A stretch of 5,815 nucleotides of DNA from Candidatus Sumerlaeota bacterium (GCA_003501375.1 DNPO01000216.1:1-5815), one strand, 5' to 3'; shown: positions 1 through 5,584, counted from the first letter of the stretch. Numbers and translations: made by a program. Notes: a model not told the origin generated them from the letters alone.

Positions 1-37
1 GATCTGAGATGTCGTGGCGTCGATGGACTGGTTTCAT
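1..37 (-). CDS. 5' end of an unidentified gene (12 codons, runs off the window)
   Basis: An ATG at 37-35 on the minus strand opens a frame that stays open to the window edge and reads MKPVHRRHDISD. A strong ribosome binding site, AGGAGA, lies at 49-44 with a 6-nt spacer, which is the main reason for calling a gene. The fragment is basic and hydrophilic at its start, so it does not look like a signal peptide or a prepilin leader. It follows pilC in the same direction, but the long hairpin at 130-215 and about 90 further bases separate them, so it probably has its own promoter. A pilus-related role is possible from position alone; 12 residues are not enough to name a family. Confidence 0.5.
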   Translation of the reverse strand, partial: MKPVHRRHDISD

Positions 38-78
38 ATGATTTCTCCTGAGATATTTTTCCCCGGAGGGGTTCTCGC

Positions 79-106
79 ATAAAACCAGACGGTGGTCTAG
101 TGTAAA
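79..106 (-). promoter_or_regulatory. Possible promoter with an operator-like dyad, for the gene at the left edge
   Basis: On the minus strand TTTACA (106-101) matches five of six bases of the -35 consensus. TTTTAT (84-79) lies 16 nt downstream and matches four of six bases of the -10. The spacer contains a palindrome, AGAC-4-GTCT (87-98), overlapped by ACCA-5-TGGT (84-96), which could be a regulator site. A short CCCC-GGA-GGGG hairpin (61-71) follows near the expected transcript start. The -10 match is weak, so this is tentative. Confidence 0.3.
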
Positions 107-129
107 ATCTCCTGACGACAGCCTCTAGA

Positions 130-215
130 AAAAGATGAACCTTGAAAAACACAAACCCCACGAACACTTCATTTCAAAGTGTTCGTGGGGGTGCGTTTTT
201 CAAGGTTCATCTTTT
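130..215 (-). terminator. Very long near-perfect hairpin downstream of pilC
   Basis: The outer arms, 130-150 and 195-215, are perfect 21-bp inverted copies (AAAAGATGAACCTTGAAAAAC and its complement). The inner arms, 156-169 and 177-190, are perfect over 14 bp (CCCCACGAACACTT). A 5/4-nt internal loop separates the two stems and the apical loop is CATTTCA (170-176). On the minus strand the structure begins six bases after the pilC stop and ends in CTTTTTC, so it can end pilC transcription. The outer stem also ends in CTTTT on the plus strand, so it may work both ways. A 35-bp stem is far longer than a normal intrinsic terminator, so a miniature inverted-repeat element or an RNase III target is an alternative. 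No target-site duplication was seen. Confidence 0.7.
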
Positions 216-221
216 CGATTG

Positions 222-1448
222 TTACTTGATGTATTCGATCATCTTGAAGAGCGGCATGAACATGGCGATAACGATAAAACCGACCACCACGCCCAAGAAG
301 ACGATAAGCAACGGTTCAATCAGCGAGGTCAAGCCCGACACCGTGGCGTCCACCTGGTCTTCGTAGAAATCCGCAATTTTGGACAGCATGCTTTCGAGCG
401 AACCGACACGCTCACCAACGTCCACCATACGCGTCACCATGGGCGGGAAAATATTACTTTCCGTGAGCGGCTTGGCAATGCTTTCACCATTCTGGATGGC
501 GATACGTGTTTTGATAACTGCTTCTTCCACCACACAGTTACCGCTCGTACTGGCCACAATATCGAGAGCAGCCAGAATACTAACGCCGGAACGAATCAGC
601 GTACTGAGTGTGCGCGAAAATTTAGAAATGGCCACTTTGAGGAACAACGGGCCAAAAATGGGAAGGCGAAGTTTCATACGGTCGAGGAAATAGCGCCCGT
701 TTTTTGTCTTAGTCGCTTGGAAAATAAATATCGCCACCCCGATCAACACAGCCAGCACATAGGGGTAATAATTACGCAGCGTATCGCTTGCAAACAACAC
801 GATTCTTGTAGGCATGGGCAATTCGCCTTCAATGGCTGAGAAAATATCGACGAAAACCGGCACCACGCTGGTAAGCAAGAACACGGTGATGAGCATGGCC
901 ACCGTGGCAACAACCGAGGGATACATGACTGCCGATTTAATTTTGCGCTGCAACGACGCCACTTTTTCCATGTAGGTGGCGATCTGATCCAAAATGGAAG
1001 CAAGCATACCAGCGGCTTCACCTGCCTTCACCATACTGACAAAGAAGGTGTTAAACACCTTGGGATGCTTCACCATGGCTTCGGTGAGAGAGGAGCCTGC
1101 TTCAACGTCTTTCTCGATAGTCTTCAGCACCTGACGCATGGTTGCTTTTTCCGCTTGCTCGCTCAAAATATTGAGCACTTCGATCAAGGGAAGACCAGCG
1201 CGAATCATCGTTGCAAACTGGCGGGAGAAAACGACCAAATCGTCCAGACGAATTTTACCGGATCTTCCGCCTGGCTTGGTTTTTGCCAGCGCGGTATTGG
1301 CACCTAATGTTGCTCCTTCTTGAATGCCGGTGGGCAGTAACCCCTGCTCGCGCAACTGCTTGATGACAACAGATTGATTCCCCGCTTCAATGGTTCCGGT
1401 AACGACTTTCCCCTGGTTATTGCGAGCGGTATATTGAAAAAGTGCCAT
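222..1448 (-). CDS. pilC: Type IV pilus / type II secretion inner-membrane platform protein (PilC/GspF family)
   Basis: This 408-residue protein is the polytopic inner-membrane platform that couples the assembly ATPase to pilin polymerisation; the length is normal for PilC/GspF. The N-terminus (MALFQYTARNNQGKVVTGTI) is the typical family opening. Two GspF repeats are visible: the first covers about residues 71-195 and includes the KAGEAAGML block (141-149); the second covers about 274-397 and includes VGERVGSLESML (344-355). Likely membrane segments are at about 178-198, 226-243 and 376-399, the last preceded by the conserved IEPLLIV. The ATG at 1448 has an AAGGGG ribosome site 9 nt upstream. 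No PilB or PilT ATPase gene is adjacent in the window. The gene has its own putative promoter and long leader and ends at a long hairpin, so it looks monocistronic. PilC and GspF cannot be separated from sequence alone; PilC is slightly favoured. Confidence 0.95.
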   Translation of the reverse strand: MALFQYTARNNQGKVVTGTIEAGNQSVVIKQLREQGLLPTGIQEGATLGANTALAKTKPGGRSGKIRLDDLVVFSRQFATMIRAGLPLIEVLNILSEQAEKATMRQVLKTIEKDVEAGSSLTEAMVKHPKVFNTFFVSMVKAGEAAGMLASILDQIATYMEKVASLQRKIKSAVMYPSVVATVAMLITVFLLTSVVPVFVDIFSAIEGELPMPTRIVLFASDTLRNYYPYVLAVLIGVAIFIFQATKTKNGRYFLDRMKLRLPIFGPLFLKVAISKFSRTLSTLIRSGVSILAALDIVASTSGNCVVEEAVIKTRIAIQNGESIAKPLTESNIFPPMVTRMVDVGERVGSLESMLSKIADFYEDQVDATVSGLTSLIEPLLIVFLGVVVGFIVIAMFMPLFKMIEYIK

Positions 1449-1476
1449 AAGTTAAAACCCCTTTCTCCTGCCGTAC

Positions 1477-1507
1477 CTACGTGATGCAAGCGCCGCCTGC
1501 ACAGTAG
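1477..1507 (-). promoter_or_regulatory. Stem-loop in the pilC leader, just before the ribosome binding site
   Basis: On the minus strand a 7-bp stem, TGCAGGC / GCTTGCA with one G-U pair, closes a GGC loop (1501-1485). It is flanked by a second short stem, CTAC / GTAG (1507-1504 and 1480-1477), across a small internal loop. It lies about 30 nt upstream of the pilC start. It could affect translation or RNA stability. It does not match a riboswitch core that I recognise. Confidence 0.35.
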
Positions 1508-1625
1508 CAAAAATCTGGTTGTCCGGGAATATAGGTGGGTGTATGCGGAAAGAAAATCCAATGAAGGACACGGCACACGCCCAACCCACTTTTTTCTGCA
1601 CAACCTCATCAGAAAAAACCCTTAG

Positions 1626-1631
1626 ATTATA
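1626..1631 (-). promoter_or_regulatory. -10 element of a putative pilC promoter
   Basis: The minus strand carries a perfect TATAAT here, within GGTATATAATC. There is no good -35 at 16-18 nt; a TTGCAT lies about 21 nt upstream. Transcription starting near 1619 would give a leader of about 170 nt. It sits directly after the HAD terminator, which is where a new unit should begin. The weak -35 suggests activator dependence or another sigma factor. Confidence 0.45.
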
Positions 1632-1687
1632 TACCACACTTACCCGCAGGGAATGCAAGGAAAAACCAATAAAACCGAAAGATGAAT

Positions 1688-1724
1688 GAAAGAAATAAAT
1701 CCTCTAAATCCAATTCTTTAGAGG
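1688..1724 (-). terminator. Intrinsic terminator of the HAD gene
   Basis: A perfect 8-bp stem, CCTCTAAA / TTTAGAGG (1724-1717 and 1708-1701 on the minus strand), closes an 8-nt loop. It is followed by the T-rich tail ATTTATTTCTTTC. The tail lies only on the minus-strand side, so it terminates leftward transcription coming from the HAD gene, about 50 nt after its stop codon. Confidence 0.7.
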
Positions 1725-1774
1725 TACTGAAGACTGGGAAATTTTCCCACACGGGACGAAAACCCGCAACGGAA

Positions 1775-2638
1775 CTATCGATTCCAAGGGGGTACAGTCG
1801 GCAACATGGTTTCAAATTTCTGCAAAAGTTTTGCCTGGTAATCCCCCGCAAAGGTTCCATTGAAAAACCGCTCCAGCCCTTCTTCACGCAATTGTTGCCA
1901 AGATTCCTCTTCGCGGGCTGGCAAGATCGGAAAGAAAAGGGCACCATTGTTTTGCGCTGCATCGCGGTCGCCCAAGGCATCCCCCACCATCAGCACGCGC
2001 CCGACCTCGTACTTCCCGTGGGTGGCCATGTGCAAGTGCTCGCTTTTGGAACCACATTCTTGTCCATAAAGCGCCCGTACCAGATGCACCATGCCATGTT
2101 CGTCCCACTCACGCTCCAGCGCCTCCAGTCCCGTCTGCGAGACTACCGCGACATCGGCGCGCTCTGCTGCGGAGGTAACGCATTCTTTCGTGCCGGGAAA
2201 GGGTTCCAATCCGTTGGCCATCTCGGCAATATCTTTGTTGATGGCTACGCTCCAATCCAACACCAGTTGCAATTCAGCGTCGCCCGTAGTTTGCACCGCC
2301 TCTGCCAGCGACGGATTGCCCAGTCGCTTTTCTGTTTTCAGCCACCGACGCAAGGATTCTAAACGCGGTATCGCAACCCCGCGTTTTTTAACCTCGGGGC
2401 GCTCGCACAGAAGGTCGAGCATCAAAATAAGCGCCGGAAAACGGTTGGTGCCACGCCAATGCGAGTGGAGGTTGATAAATTCTACCGCTTCGCGCGCGTA
2501 GCGCGAAACGGCTTGCAAGTGAAAATATTTGATGATGTTGGGAACGAAACACTCTTGCTGTTTCAAATCCATCGTATCCATGACACAACCGTCAGAATCA
2601 ACGCCAACGAAAAAGGGGTGGTTGGGAGTAAAAGACAT
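1775..2638 (-). CDS. HAD-superfamily hydrolase (phosphatase-like), substrate unknown
   Basis: This 287-residue soluble protein has all four HAD motifs. Motif I is VGVDSDGCV, with Asp14 the expected nucleophile and Asp16 the acid/base, which favours a phosphatase-type reaction. Motif II is VVSQTG with Ser167. Motif III is the lysine in GSKSEH (Lys198). Motif IV is VGDALGDRDAA, with Asp220 and Asp224 for magnesium. A long insert between motifs I and II (about residues 24-145), including HSHWRGTNRFPAL, should form a cap domain and set specificity. It is longer than in simple PGP/beta-PGM enzymes, and I recall similar proteins from Verrucomicrobiota and Lentisphaerae without a known substrate. 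The ATG at 2638 lies 3 nt after the stop of the small membrane protein and its ribosome site is weak (GGAA), so translation is probably coupled. A terminator follows at 1688-1724. Confidence 0.9.
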   Translation of the reverse strand: MSFTPNHPFFVGVDSDGCVMDTMDLKQQECFVPNIIKYFHLQAVSRYAREAVEFINLHSHWRGTNRFPALILMLDLLCERPEVKKRGVAIPRLESLRRWLKTEKRLGNPSLAEAVQTTGDAELQLVLDWSVAINKDIAEMANGLEPFPGTKECVTSAAERADVAVVSQTGLEALEREWDEHGMVHLVRALYGQECGSKSEHLHMATHGKYEVGRVLMVGDALGDRDAAQNNGALFFPILPAREEESWQQLREEGLERFFNGTFAGDYQAKLLQKFETMLPTVPPWNR

Positions 2639-2641
2639 GAG

Positions 2642-2971
2642 TTAAATTCCAAGATAGGGATTTTGTTCGTTTTTGTAGCGGGGCATGAAGTAAATATGTT
2701 CCAGCAAAGCCAACAGAGCGGGGATGAGAATAAACAAAATGCCCAGTGCCACATAGATGTAGTACCACCCATATTCCACGGGAATGGTATACGATGGCCA
2801 ACTTTTAGGCCAAAAGAAAAGATAAGTGGAATTGACAGGAAATGCTTTTTTAGTAAAGAGCACAAAACCAGCCAATCCCGATAGGGAAAACGCCGCCAAA
2901 CCAAGCGCGGCAGTGAGCACGAGGGAGAGGAGAAAAATAAGAGTGCGTGTGGATAGAGTGAATATAAACAT
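2642..2971 (-). CDS. Small two-helix membrane protein of unknown function
   Basis: I do not recognise this 109-residue protein. It has a hydrophobic segment at about residues 11-39 and a second at about 69-92, joined by an aromatic loop rich in Trp, Tyr and Pro (WPKSWPSYTIPVEYGWYY). The C-terminus is short, polar and probably cytoplasmic (MPRYKNEQNPYLGI). The stop is 3 nt before the HAD start, so the two genes form a pair and may be functionally linked. The start is odd: the ATG at 2971 has no purine-rich ribosome site (CTTTTCTTTTACCC precedes it) and lies just beyond the U-tract of the rpsU terminator. The frame is also open upstream to the rpsU stop codon, but holds no other start codon there. 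The hydrophobic pattern and tight spacing support a real gene; the start and its expression are uncertain. Confidence 0.65.
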   Translation of the reverse strand: MFIFTLSTRTLIFLLSLVLTAALGLAAFSLSGLAGFVLFTKKAFPVNSTYLFFWPKSWPSYTIPVEYGWYYIYVALGILFILIPALLALLEHIYFMPRYKNEQNPYLGI

Positions 2972-2975
2972 GGGT

Positions 2976-3012
2976 AAAAGAAAAGTGTCCGGGAAAAAGT
3001 CTTCCCGGACAC
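2976..3012 (-). terminator. Strong intrinsic terminator of rpsU
   Basis: A perfect 11-bp stem, GTGTCCGGGAA / TTCCCGGACAC (3012-3002 and 2995-2985 on the minus strand), closes the 6-nt loop GACTTT. The run TTTTCTTTT follows. It begins 10 nt after the rpsU stop codon. Termination here would remove the membrane-protein and HAD genes from the rpsU transcript, except for readthrough. Confidence 0.88.
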
Positions 3013-3022
3013 GCTTGTTTTC

Positions 3023-3235
3023 TTACATCATTTCCAACTTGCTGTTAACCTTCTGAATACGGCGGCGGTGCTTGCGCGTAGCGGCTTCATCAGCGCGTTT
3101 CCGACGGACACAGGGTTTTTCATAAAACTCACGTCGGCGCAGTTCGGTCAGAAAGCCAGACTTCTGGCATTCTTTTTTGAAGCGCTTGAGAGCGCGTTCA
3201 ATCGACTCGCCTTCATCGATTTTAATCAATATCAT
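3023..3235 (-). CDS. rpsU: 30S ribosomal protein bS21
   Basis: This 70-residue, strongly basic protein is bS21, a small-subunit protein near the 3' end of 16S rRNA that helps initiation. The family pattern is clear: ESIERALKRFKKECQKSGFL (residues 10-29), then LRRREFYEKPCVRRKRADEA (32-51) and a basic C-terminal tail. The length is normal for bS21. The ATG at 3235 follows a run of nine G that ends 9 nt upstream and can pair with the CCUCC of 16S rRNA. The gene has its own promoter and terminator and so is mainly monocistronic. The common partners dnaG, rpoD or yqeY are not next to it. Confidence 0.95.
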   Translation of the reverse strand: MILIKIDEGESIERALKRFKKECQKSGFLTELRRREFYEKPCVRRKRADEAATRKHRRRIQKVNSKLEMM

Positions 3236-3298
3236 GGAGATTCACCCCCCCCCTGCTCAGGCTCGGACTCCTTCCGGAGAGTGTGCTCGCGCACCCTC
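3236..3298 (-). promoter_or_regulatory. Structured rpsU leader with a G9 ribosome-binding tract
   Basis: Three elements follow one another on the minus strand. The first is a hairpin at 3298-3279, GTGC-GCGA-GCAC, extended by GAG/CTC past one mismatch and capped by a GNRA-type tetraloop. The second is CTCC-GGAA-GGAG (3279-3268), another GNRA-type loop, sharing one base with the first. The third is nine G (3253-3245) followed by TGAAT and CTCC up to the ATG. The CTCC can fold back on the G run and mask the ribosome site. This could allow translational control of bS21; that is inferred from pairing by eye. Confidence 0.45.
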
Positions 3299-3374
3299 AA
3301 TACCGAAAGGGACAAGGAGTATGTCAAAAAGAGATGGGATTGTCAAAAGAAATGCGTGATCTTTTTTCGGTATT
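3299..3374. repeat. Perfect 10-bp inverted repeat flanking the rpsU promoter
   Basis: AATACCGAAA at 3299-3308 and its exact complement TTTCGGTATT at 3365-3374 lie 56 bp apart. The -35 and -10 hexamers fall between them. One copy would be at about the +3 to +12 position of the transcript and the other about 20 bp upstream of the -35. This layout could be a pair of operator half-sites for a looping regulator. A chance match is possible. Confidence 0.45.
3318..3346 (-). promoter_or_regulatory. Sigma-70-type promoter of rpsU
   Basis: The minus strand has a perfect TTGACA (3346-3341), a 17-nt spacer and CATACT (3323-3318), which matches four of six -10 bases. The expected start near 3311 gives a leader of about 75 nt. 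A second TTGACA lies 17 nt downstream within the first promoter, but it has no good -10. The promoter lies between two inverted 10-bp repeats (3299-3308, 3365-3374). Confidence 0.65.
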
Positions 3375-3380
3375 ATCCGT

Positions 3381-3408
3381 TTTCAAAAGCGGGGCATCCA
3401 GAGCCCCG
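3381..3408 (-). terminator. Weak intrinsic terminator after the glycosyltransferase
   Basis: On the minus strand CGGGGC / GCCCCG (3408-3403 and 3395-3390) forms a 6-bp GC stem with a 7-nt loop, followed by CTTTTG. It lies about 40 nt after the stop codon of the glycosyltransferase and before the rpsU promoter, the expected place. The T-tract is only four long. Confidence 0.5.
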
Positions 3409-3446
3409 GTGAAACAGATGAGATACGACGGTAAACCGGTTGGTAT

Positions 3447-4457
3447 CTACGTGTTGAGTTTTTTGCAATCGAGCGAGGGACGATATTTTCCCCGGAATCG
3501 AAACCAACCTCGGTGGAGCAGAAGCGGGACCCGTAGTCTCCACCCGAGTCGGGCCAGTGCAGCCGCTCCCACCATATCGTAAGAATCCCATTGTCTTTTT
3601 TTAGCCAAATAAATGGCGTATCTGCGTAATCGGTATCCCAGTGCCTGACGAACAGGTTTTTGTAAAACGCCCAGTTTATGCGCGGCCGCCTCCACATCGC
3701 GGCATGCCTCAAGATAGCCGTCCCAGTATTCCTTTTTCTTTCGCCTTTCGCCACTGGAGAGCGAATAGGGCGTAGCACGCATGTCGTACAAAACTTCCGG
3801 AAGCCATTCTCCCCGGAGCAGCGTCAAAACCCGAAAAAAATATTCGAGGTCTTCCGATATGAGCAAGTCTTCTTTCCACGGGCCAACCCTGGTCAAACTC
3901 TGGCGATGAAACAATGGGCAATTGGGAAGCACTCCCCCGCATTGCAGATACCCAGCCGCCGTGTGATCCAACTTGGAAAACGCCCCGTGTTCCTGGTTGT
4001 AAAGTATTTTTCCATTTCTTTCTCGGAATTGGATATGGTCACACGCCACAAAATCTAAATCCGGCTTTGCACGAAGCACCGCAAGCGATTTTGCTAACTT
4101 TTCCGGACGCATAAGATCGTCGGAATCAAAATACTGAATGAACTCGCCACCTGCTTCCACGGTTCCAGTATTGCGGGTTGCAGATAGACCACGATGGGAA
4201 CAACGTAATACACGAACGCTGAATTGCAAATCGCTCGCATGTCCTGCAACCCACTTCTCAACGGCTTCGGGGGTTCCATCTTCAGAACCGTCATCCACAA
4301 CGATGATTTCCAGGCCACGGTGGCTCTGCATCCAAATAGAATCGAGAGTAAGCGGCAAAAGCGTGGCGCGATCCCGCACGGGGATGATGACCGATACCAA
4401 TCCTGGAACCCTCACCGGACCTGGCCAGGTGGATATATCCAAATCTGCTATTTCCAT
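3447..4457 (-). CDS. Family 2 glycosyltransferase (GT-A fold)
   Basis: From the chosen start the protein has 336 residues. It probably moves a sugar from a nucleotide-sugar donor to a cell-surface glycan. The GT2 core is clear: VSVIIPV (residues 21-27), the donor-binding VDDGSEDGT (54-62), SATRNTG (92-98), the metal-binding FDSDD (110-114), and a likely catalytic-base motif ISEDLEYFF (200-208). The C-terminus (about 235-336) is basic, lacks membrane helices, and contains a helical region around LRRYAIYLAKKRQWDSY. The start is uncertain. The frame extends upstream as far as a TTG at 4616; I chose the ATG at 4457 because AGGGG lies 3 nt before it. An ATG at 4469 and a GTG at 4526 (with GGGG upstream) are alternatives. 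The roughly 200 bp before it are AT-rich and hold no other gene. The acceptor is unknown, and no other glycan gene is present. Confidence 0.92.
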   Translation of the reverse strand: MEIADLDISTWPGPVRVPGLVSVIIPVRDRATLLPLTLDSIWMQSHRGLEIIVVDDGSEDGTPEAVEKWVAGHASDLQFSVRVLRCSHRGLSATRNTGTVEAGGEFIQYFDSDDLMRPEKLAKSLAVLRAKPDLDFVACDHIQFRERNGKILYNQEHGAFSKLDHTAAGYLQCGGVLPNCPLFHRQSLTRVGPWKEDLLISEDLEYFFRVLTLLRGEWLPEVLYDMRATPYSLSSGERRKKKEYWDGYLEACRDVEAAAHKLGVLQKPVRQALGYRLRRYAIYLAKKRQWDSYDMVGAAALARLGWRLRVPLLLHRGWFRFRGKYRPSLDCKKLNT

Positions 4458-4666
4458 TTTCCCCTGCATTTGTGTAACTAATATAAAATTTTCAATATCT
4501 GAAATCCAGCGCGAATAAAGGGCCACTATTTCCCCATCAACCAGCACAGATTTGAGGGGTAACCTCGAGGCGGTGAGTGTAAACAATTTTTGTGGAATTG
4601 GACAGCACAAAAACAAAAAAATCTACCTGCAAGCGTACTTTTTATTGAATTTTTCGGATTTCAAAA

Positions 4667-5584
4667 TTACTTCAAAAACTTTTGAAGAACGGCCAGATTG
4701 GCCCGCATGGCTTTTTCGTAATAATCTAATGGCGCATTTTTCGGCCCGCTCGCCACGGGATCGAGCGATGCAGTGGGTATTTTCGCTTCCCGTGCAATAG
4801 TTTCACCAACCTTAGCCGGGTACTGCGGTTCGGTGAAAAGCGCCGTTGCGCCGCCTTTTTTAATGGTCGCGATAATCTTCAGCATTTCGGATGCAGCGGG
4901 TTCCTGCCCGGGTTCTTCCTCCACCACAGCCACAATGTCCAGCCCCGCATCGCGTGCCAAATAGTCAAATACAGCATGTTCTATCACAATCTTTTTCTTA
5001 GGCAAAGCGGCGCAGCTCTTGGCAAACTCCTCCGCCAAACTCTCGAATCGCGCTGCAACCTTTTTAGCGTTGGCCTTGTACACCGTTGCACCATCCGGGT
5101 CAAGTTCCGACAGGGCTTGCGCGATGTTGCGCACCACCTGTGCAGCCTGGCGCGGACTGGAAAACAGGTGCGGGTTCATTGCAGAGTCATGATGGTGTGC
5201 ATCCGCCGCATGATCTTCCTCGTGCAGCGTGATCAGGTTTTTTATCCCTTGGGAAGAATCCACTATTTTCAATTTTGGATTTGCTTGACGTGCCGCAGCG
5301 CCCAGAAAATTTTCCATCCCTAATCCGTTGGTGATGAGGATATTCGCTTGCGATAGCGTGCGCATATCCTCCGGGGTAAGCGCATAATCGTGCGGACATC
5401 CTGTGTTGGCTGGCAGCATGCACCTGACCTCCACACCACTGCGCCCCTCGGCAATCATGCGAGTAAACAGGTGCATGGGAAAAGTGGTGCAGAGGATTTG
5501 GAGTGGTACAGGACGCGACGCCTCCTGCCCCAACAACTGGGTGGAAAACAAGAAAAGGAGGCAAAGGAGGAGGGGGTGTTTCAT
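4667..5584 (-). CDS. znuA: Periplasmic zinc-binding protein of an ABC importer (ZnuA-like, SBP_bac_9 family)
   Basis: This 305-residue exported protein should bind zinc in the periplasm and hand it to an ABC importer. Residues 1 to about 20 form a signal peptide (basic start, leucine-rich core, LLGQEA cleavage region, no lipobox cysteine). The cluster A-I metal site is visible as His65 (CPHDYALTP), His139 (MNPHLF), His203 (EHAVFDYL) and Asp275 (LDPV). A His/Asp-rich loop, HEEDHAADAHHHD (121-133), lies just before the second ligand and is typical of zinc rather than manganese members. The frame extends upstream to a TTG at 5641, but the ATG at 5584 puts the signal peptide at the N-terminus; it has no obvious ribosome site. 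No permease or ATPase gene is in the window. A dyad at 5649-5668 suggests zinc control. Confidence 0.93.
   Translation of the reverse strand: MKHPLLLCLLFLFSTQLLGQEASRPVPLQILCTTFPMHLFTRMIAEGRSGVEVRCMLPANTGCPHDYALTPEDMRTLSQANILITNGLGMENFLGAAARQANPKLKIVDSSQGIKNLITLHEEDHAADAHHHDSAMNPHLFSSPRQAAQVVRNIAQALSELDPDGATVYKANAKKVAARFESLAEEFAKSCAALPKKKIVIEHAVFDYLARDAGLDIVAVVEEEPGQEPAASEMLKIIATIKKGGATALFTEPQYPAKVGETIAREAKIPTASLDPVASGPKNAPLDYYEKAMRANLAVLQKFLK

Larger units (their letters stand above)
1449..1774. other. 326-bp intergenic region between the HAD gene and pilC
   Basis: Read on the minus strand this gap holds, in order: a 7+1+7 palindrome TGGGAAATTTTCCCA (1735-1749) in the 3' end of the HAD transcript, the HAD terminator (1688-1724), a perfect TATAAT (1631-1626), and a pilC leader of about 170 nt. 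The leader has a 6-bp long-range pairing, GTGGGT with ACCCAC (1589-1584 and 1540-1535), and a good stem-loop at 1477-1507. A 68-codon frame (1658-1452) crosses the -10 box, has no ribosome site at its ATG and resembles nothing I know, so I do not call it a gene. Confidence 0.6.

Noticed and set aside
135..839. 234-codon plus-strand frame opposite pilC
   Set aside because: It lies antisense to a confident PilC and begins inside the long hairpin. Its composition (many His, Arg and Asn, no recognisable domain) is that of a shadow frame.
1452..1658. 68-codon minus-strand frame ending 3 nt before pilC
   Set aside because: Its ATG is upstream of the TATAAT box and lacks a ribosome site, and the product is not recognisable. 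It fits a leader region better than a gene, although the end close to the pilC start is suggestive of a leader peptide.
1682..2362. 226-codon plus-strand frame opposite the HAD gene
   Set aside because: The minus strand here encodes a HAD protein with all four motifs. The plus frame has no family features and starts next to the HAD terminator without a ribosome site.
2971..3025. In-frame continuation from the rpsU stop codon into the membrane protein
   Set aside because: No stop codon lies between the rpsU TAA and the ATG at 2971, so readthrough could give a fusion. Seventeen open codons can occur by chance, and the terminator lies in this stretch.
4617..4666. Terminator for znuA in the AT-rich gap
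   Set aside because: There are T-rich runs on the minus strand (TTTTTTTGTTTTTG), but I found only a weak 5-bp stem (TTGAA/TTCAA) and no GC-rich hairpin before them.
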